Positions 61,807-64,000 of a DNA stretch of 64,000 bases are shown here, piece by piece. The stretch lies in contig NZ_BLAF01000007.1 in NCBI RefSeq assembly GCF_009687885.1, positions 1-64,000 of the forward strand, read 5' to 3'. The notes beneath the pieces were generated by a model. That model did not search any database and had not been told where the DNA came from. It saw only the letters and a program-made list of their open reading frames with translations. This stretch comes from Acrocarpospora pleiomorpha. GTDB lineage: Bacteria > Actinomycetota > Actinomycetes > Streptosporangiales > Streptosporangiaceae. The translations under genes were made by a program, and so were the position numbers. Positions within the stretch are counted from its first letter, which is position 1. Each line of letters starts with the position of its first letter.

Positions 61807-62633
61807 GGATCGAGATCGTCCGCCGAGCGCGCGGCGAAGGTCCGCATGGCGGCCAGCGTCACCGGGCCCGGCGCCTGCGGCAGGGGCTTGCCGTCGACCC
61901 AGCCGATGGGCTGGATGTCGCGGGTGGTCGAGGTGAGGAAGGCCTCTTCCGCGTCGTAAAGCGCGGAAAGCGGAACGTCCTGTTCGGCGCCGTCGCACCA
62001 TTCGAGGGTCAGCGCCCGGGTCACCCCGGCCAGGCAGCCGGCCGCGAGGGTGGGCGTGATCAGCCGCCCCTTGCTGACCAGGAACACGTTGCTGCCGGTG
62101 CCCTCGCACAGGTTGCCGACCAGGTTCTCGAAGATGGCCTCGCCGCCGCCGCGTTCCTTGGCGTAGGCGAGGGCTTTGGCGTTGTCGCCGTACGAGGTGG
62201 ATTTCACGCCGGCGAGGGCGCCGCGCTCGTTGCGCGGCCAGGGCACGACGACGACCTCGGCCGCCGCGGGGAACGGCTTCTGCTCGCCCACGATGATGAT
62301 CGTGTTGGTGCCCTCGGCGCCCCGGTCGGAGCCGAGCGGGCCCGGGCCGCTGGTGTAGGTGACGCGGATGCGGCCGAGCGGCCAGGCCGGGGCGGCTTCG
62401 AGGCAGCGCCGGACGCCGTCGGCGATGGCGGCCAGGTCGGGTTCGGGAAGATCGACCCGCTTCGCGGAAAGCGCCAGCCGGTCGAGGTGGCGGGTCAGCG
62501 CGAACGATTTCCCGTCCACGCATTTGATCGTCTCGAAGACGCCGTCGCCGACCATCAGGCCGTGGTCGAAGACGGACACGACCGCCTGCTCCGGTGCCAG
62601 CAGGTCGCCGTTGACCCAGATGGGGACACTCAT
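61803..62633 (-). CDS. pabC: Aminodeoxychorismate lyase (class IV PLP enzyme)
   Basis: 276 residues, fold-type IV pyridoxal phosphate enzyme. FDHGLMVGDGVFETIK at the N-terminus and the PLP lysine in GVKSTSYGDN (near residue 144) identify the family; EGTGSNVFLVSKGRLITPTLAAGCLAGVTR is the second half of the active site. The neighbouring pabB gene makes 4-amino-4-deoxychorismate lyase the natural call: it releases pyruvate to give p-aminobenzoate for folate. A branched-chain or D-amino acid aminotransferase is the alternative within the same fold. It begins three bases after the pabB stop. Confidence 0.88.
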   Translation of the reverse strand: MSVPIWVNGDLLAPEQAVVSVFDHGLMVGDGVFETIKCVDGKSFALTRHLDRLALSAKRVDLPEPDLAAIADGVRRCLEAAPAWPLGRIRVTYTSGPGPLGSDRGAEGTNTIIIVGEQKPFPAAAEVVVVPWPRNERGALAGVKSTSYGDNAKALAYAKERGGGEAIFENLVGNLCEGTGSNVFLVSKGRLITPTLAAGCLAGVTRALTLEWCDGAEQDVPLSALYDAEEAFLTSTTRDIQPIGWVDGKPLPQAPGPVTLAAMRTFAARSADDLDP

Positions 62634-62636
62634 TAC

Positions 62637-63629
62637 CTAACCTCCAAAGGACGCCAGACCGATGAGCCGTTCGGCCTTCAGTTCGGTTTCCCGCCACTCA
62701 AGCCGGGGATCGGAGCCCCAGGTTATGCCCGCTCCGGTGCCGAAATGGATCTCTTCACCGGAGATCCAGAAGGTGCGGATGCCAACGGCCAGCGCCGCTT
62801 CACGCCGGTCGGCATCCACCCAGCCCACCGCCCCACAGTAGGGCCCGCGCGGCTCTGGTTCGAGCCGATTGATGATGCGGAGCGCCGAAGACTTGGGGGC
62901 CCCGGTGACGGAACCGGGCGGAAAGGTCGCGCCGAACAGCTGCGGCCAGCCCGCCGTGGTACGCGCCCGGACGGTCGAGACAAGATGCACGAGACCGGGA
63001 TGTTCCTCGACTTCGCACAGCGCGGGAACGCTGACGGTTCCGACCTCGGCGACCCGGCCGAGATCGTTGCGCACCAAGTCGACGATCATCACATTCTCGG
63101 CGTAGTCCTTTTCGAGGAGGTCGCCCGGGGTCACGCCGGTGCCTTTGATCGGCCGTGACTCAACTATGTCGCCATTTTTACCGAGATAGAGCTCCGGGGA
63201 GGCGGAGATCACGGCCAGGCCGGGGACGCTGATCACGGCCTCGTACGGGGCCGGGTTGCCCTCGGCGAGGCGGACGGCGAGGGCGAGGGGGTCCTGCGGG
63301 CCTTCGAGGGGGGCGGACATGATTCGGCAGAGGTTGGCCTGGTAGACCTCACCTCGTTCGATCTCGTCGCGAATCTCCTGGACGGCGTGCTCGTAGCGCT
63401 TCTGGTCGAGGGAGGAACGCCAGGAATCCCGGGCGGGTCCTCGCCAGGGGCGGGTGGGCGTGGGGAGCGGGGAGGGCCGTGCCTGGTCGAAACGGGCGCA
63501 GGTGACCTTGCCCTCGAAATCCACGACGACCGCCCACCAGCCCTCGGAGTCCAGCGCCGCGAGGTCGGTGGTCACATCCCGCAGGCCGACGGCCAATCGG
63601 CCGCCGATATGGGCGAACGCGTCGTGCAT
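62637..63629 (-). CDS. pabB: Aminodeoxychorismate synthase component I
   Basis: 330 residues, the chorismate-binding domain without the N-terminal anthranilate synthase extension, hence shorter than E. coli PabB. Key motifs are SASPELYL, SRPIKGTG (near residue 160), DLVRNDLGRVA, GATFPPGSVTGAPK and GAGITWGSDP, which bind chorismate and Mg2+. It adds ammonia to chorismate, with a glutaminase (PabA or TrpG) encoded elsewhere. It heads the leftward folate pair with pabC. GGGAG lies nine bases before the ATG. Confidence 0.92.
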   Translation of the reverse strand: MHDAFAHIGGRLAVGLRDVTTDLAALDSEGWWAVVVDFEGKVTCARFDQARPSPLPTPTRPWRGPARDSWRSSLDQKRYEHAVQEIRDEIERGEVYQANLCRIMSAPLEGPQDPLALAVRLAEGNPAPYEAVISVPGLAVISASPELYLGKNGDIVESRPIKGTGVTPGDLLEKDYAENVMIVDLVRNDLGRVAEVGTVSVPALCEVEEHPGLVHLVSTVRARTTAGWPQLFGATFPPGSVTGAPKSSALRIINRLEPEPRGPYCGAVGWVDADRREAALAVGIRTFWISGEEIHFGTGAGITWGSDPRLEWRETELKAERLIGLASFGG

Positions 63630-63678
63630 CCGCCCATTCTCCCAGCCCGCCGCCCGTGGGGGTTAGCGCCCCGAAATT

Positions 63679-64000
63679 TCAGGACAATTGCCCGGTTGCG
63701 GCCTCGACTGCCGCGACGAGGGATCCGTCCGCGACCAGCCGTACCACCGCCTCGATCTCGGGCGCGAGGAACCGGTCGGGCCCCGGCCCCGCGACGGACT
63801 CGCGCAGCAGCGCGACGGCCGCGCCCGTTCCCGCCGCGGGCCGGTACGGCTGCCGCAGCTCGATCGCCCGCGCCGCGGTCAGCACCTCGACGGCGAGCAC
63901 CCGGGTGAGCCCGTCGACGGCCCGCCGCAGCTTCCGCCCCGCCGACCACCCCATCGACACATGATCTTCCTGCATGGCCGAACTCGGAATCGAGTCCACG
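63679..64000 (-). CDS. hutH: Histidine ammonia-lyase, C-terminal part (cut by window end)
   Basis: The 106 visible residues contain DSIPSSAMQEDHVSMGWSAGRKLRRAVDGLTRVLAVEVLTAARAIELR, the C-terminal signature of histidine and other aromatic ammonia-lyases. QEDHVSMG contributes to the active site. The catalytic MIO-forming Ala-Ser-Gly would lie beyond the window. HutH converts histidine to urocanate in histidine degradation. The gene ends 50 bp before pabB and is on the same strand. Confidence 0.93.
   Translation of the reverse strand, partial: VDSIPSSAMQEDHVSMGWSAGRKLRRAVDGLTRVLAVEVLTAARAIELRQPYRPAAGTGAAVALLRESVAGPGPDRFLAPEIEAVVRLVADGSLVAAVEAATGQLS

Overview
The window is very GC-rich and its coding style points to a mycelial, sporulating actinomycete. 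The best lineage marker is an SsgB-type sporulation regulator at 59297-59713. SARP, PucR and IclR regulators, an ECF42-type sigma factor, GTG/TTG starts and dense overlapping operons fit the same picture. Streptosporangiaceae or a close relative is my best guess, but it is an inference. Nothing looks like phage, plasmid, CRISPR or insertion sequence. Both ends cut genes: a membrane hydrolase on the left and hutH on the right.

Layout, left to right. 1-6 kb: a membrane alpha/beta hydrolase, an NmrA-like reductase, a flavin monooxygenase translationally coupled to an IclR regulator, and a three-gene redox operon (molybdopterin oxidoreductase, ferredoxin-type reductase, DUF6510). 6-15.5 kb: a DUF5999 small protein; an FAD oxidoreductase, DGPF protein and ECF42 sigma factor set; a large SARP regulator broken by one frameshift; a SanA-like protein; and a DHA2 exporter. 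15.5-21.6 kb: a visibly less GC-rich two-gene unit. It encodes a 1735-residue caspase / NACHT-type ATPase / 21-repeat WD40 protein overlapping an alpha/beta hydrolase gene, which looks like a conflict or cell-suicide module. 21.8-24.1 kb: a secreted S33 peptidase and the scar of a deleted FAD oxidoreductase gene.

24.2-38 kb: one long rightward operon. It encodes a beta-lactamase-fold hydrolase, a family-5 peptide ABC importer with a fused permease-ATPase, an S9 peptidase fused to a second beta-lactamase-fold domain, a GNAT acyltransferase and an N-acylamino-acid racemase, followed by a PucR regulator. The parts fit import and hydrolysis of peptides followed by conversion of D-amino acids to L-amino acids.

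38-41.3 kb: a secreted metalloprotease with an FG-GAP repeat block inserted in it and a YVTN propeller at its end. 41.4-54.5 kb: a LuxR-type regulator, then a second peptide-type ABC importer and a set of flavin enzymes (NtaA/DszA-like, DszC/SfnB-like), an aldo-keto reductase and odd accessory proteins. Two near-identical AT-rich elements, at 42285 and 49908, tie its three transcripts into one regulon. This looks like uptake and oxidative breakdown of an organic nutrient, perhaps organosulfur.

54.5-64 kb: a GAF/PAS sensor kinase divergent from a small membrane protein and an NCS1 permease, tRNA-Val(CAC) with its terminator, ssgB, an LVIVD-repeat lipoprotein, a DUF305 lipoprotein, pabC, pabB and the 3' end of hutH. 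The strongest candidates for undescribed biology are the caspase-hydrolase pair, the D-peptide operon with its fused peptidase, and the regulon with the shared operator.
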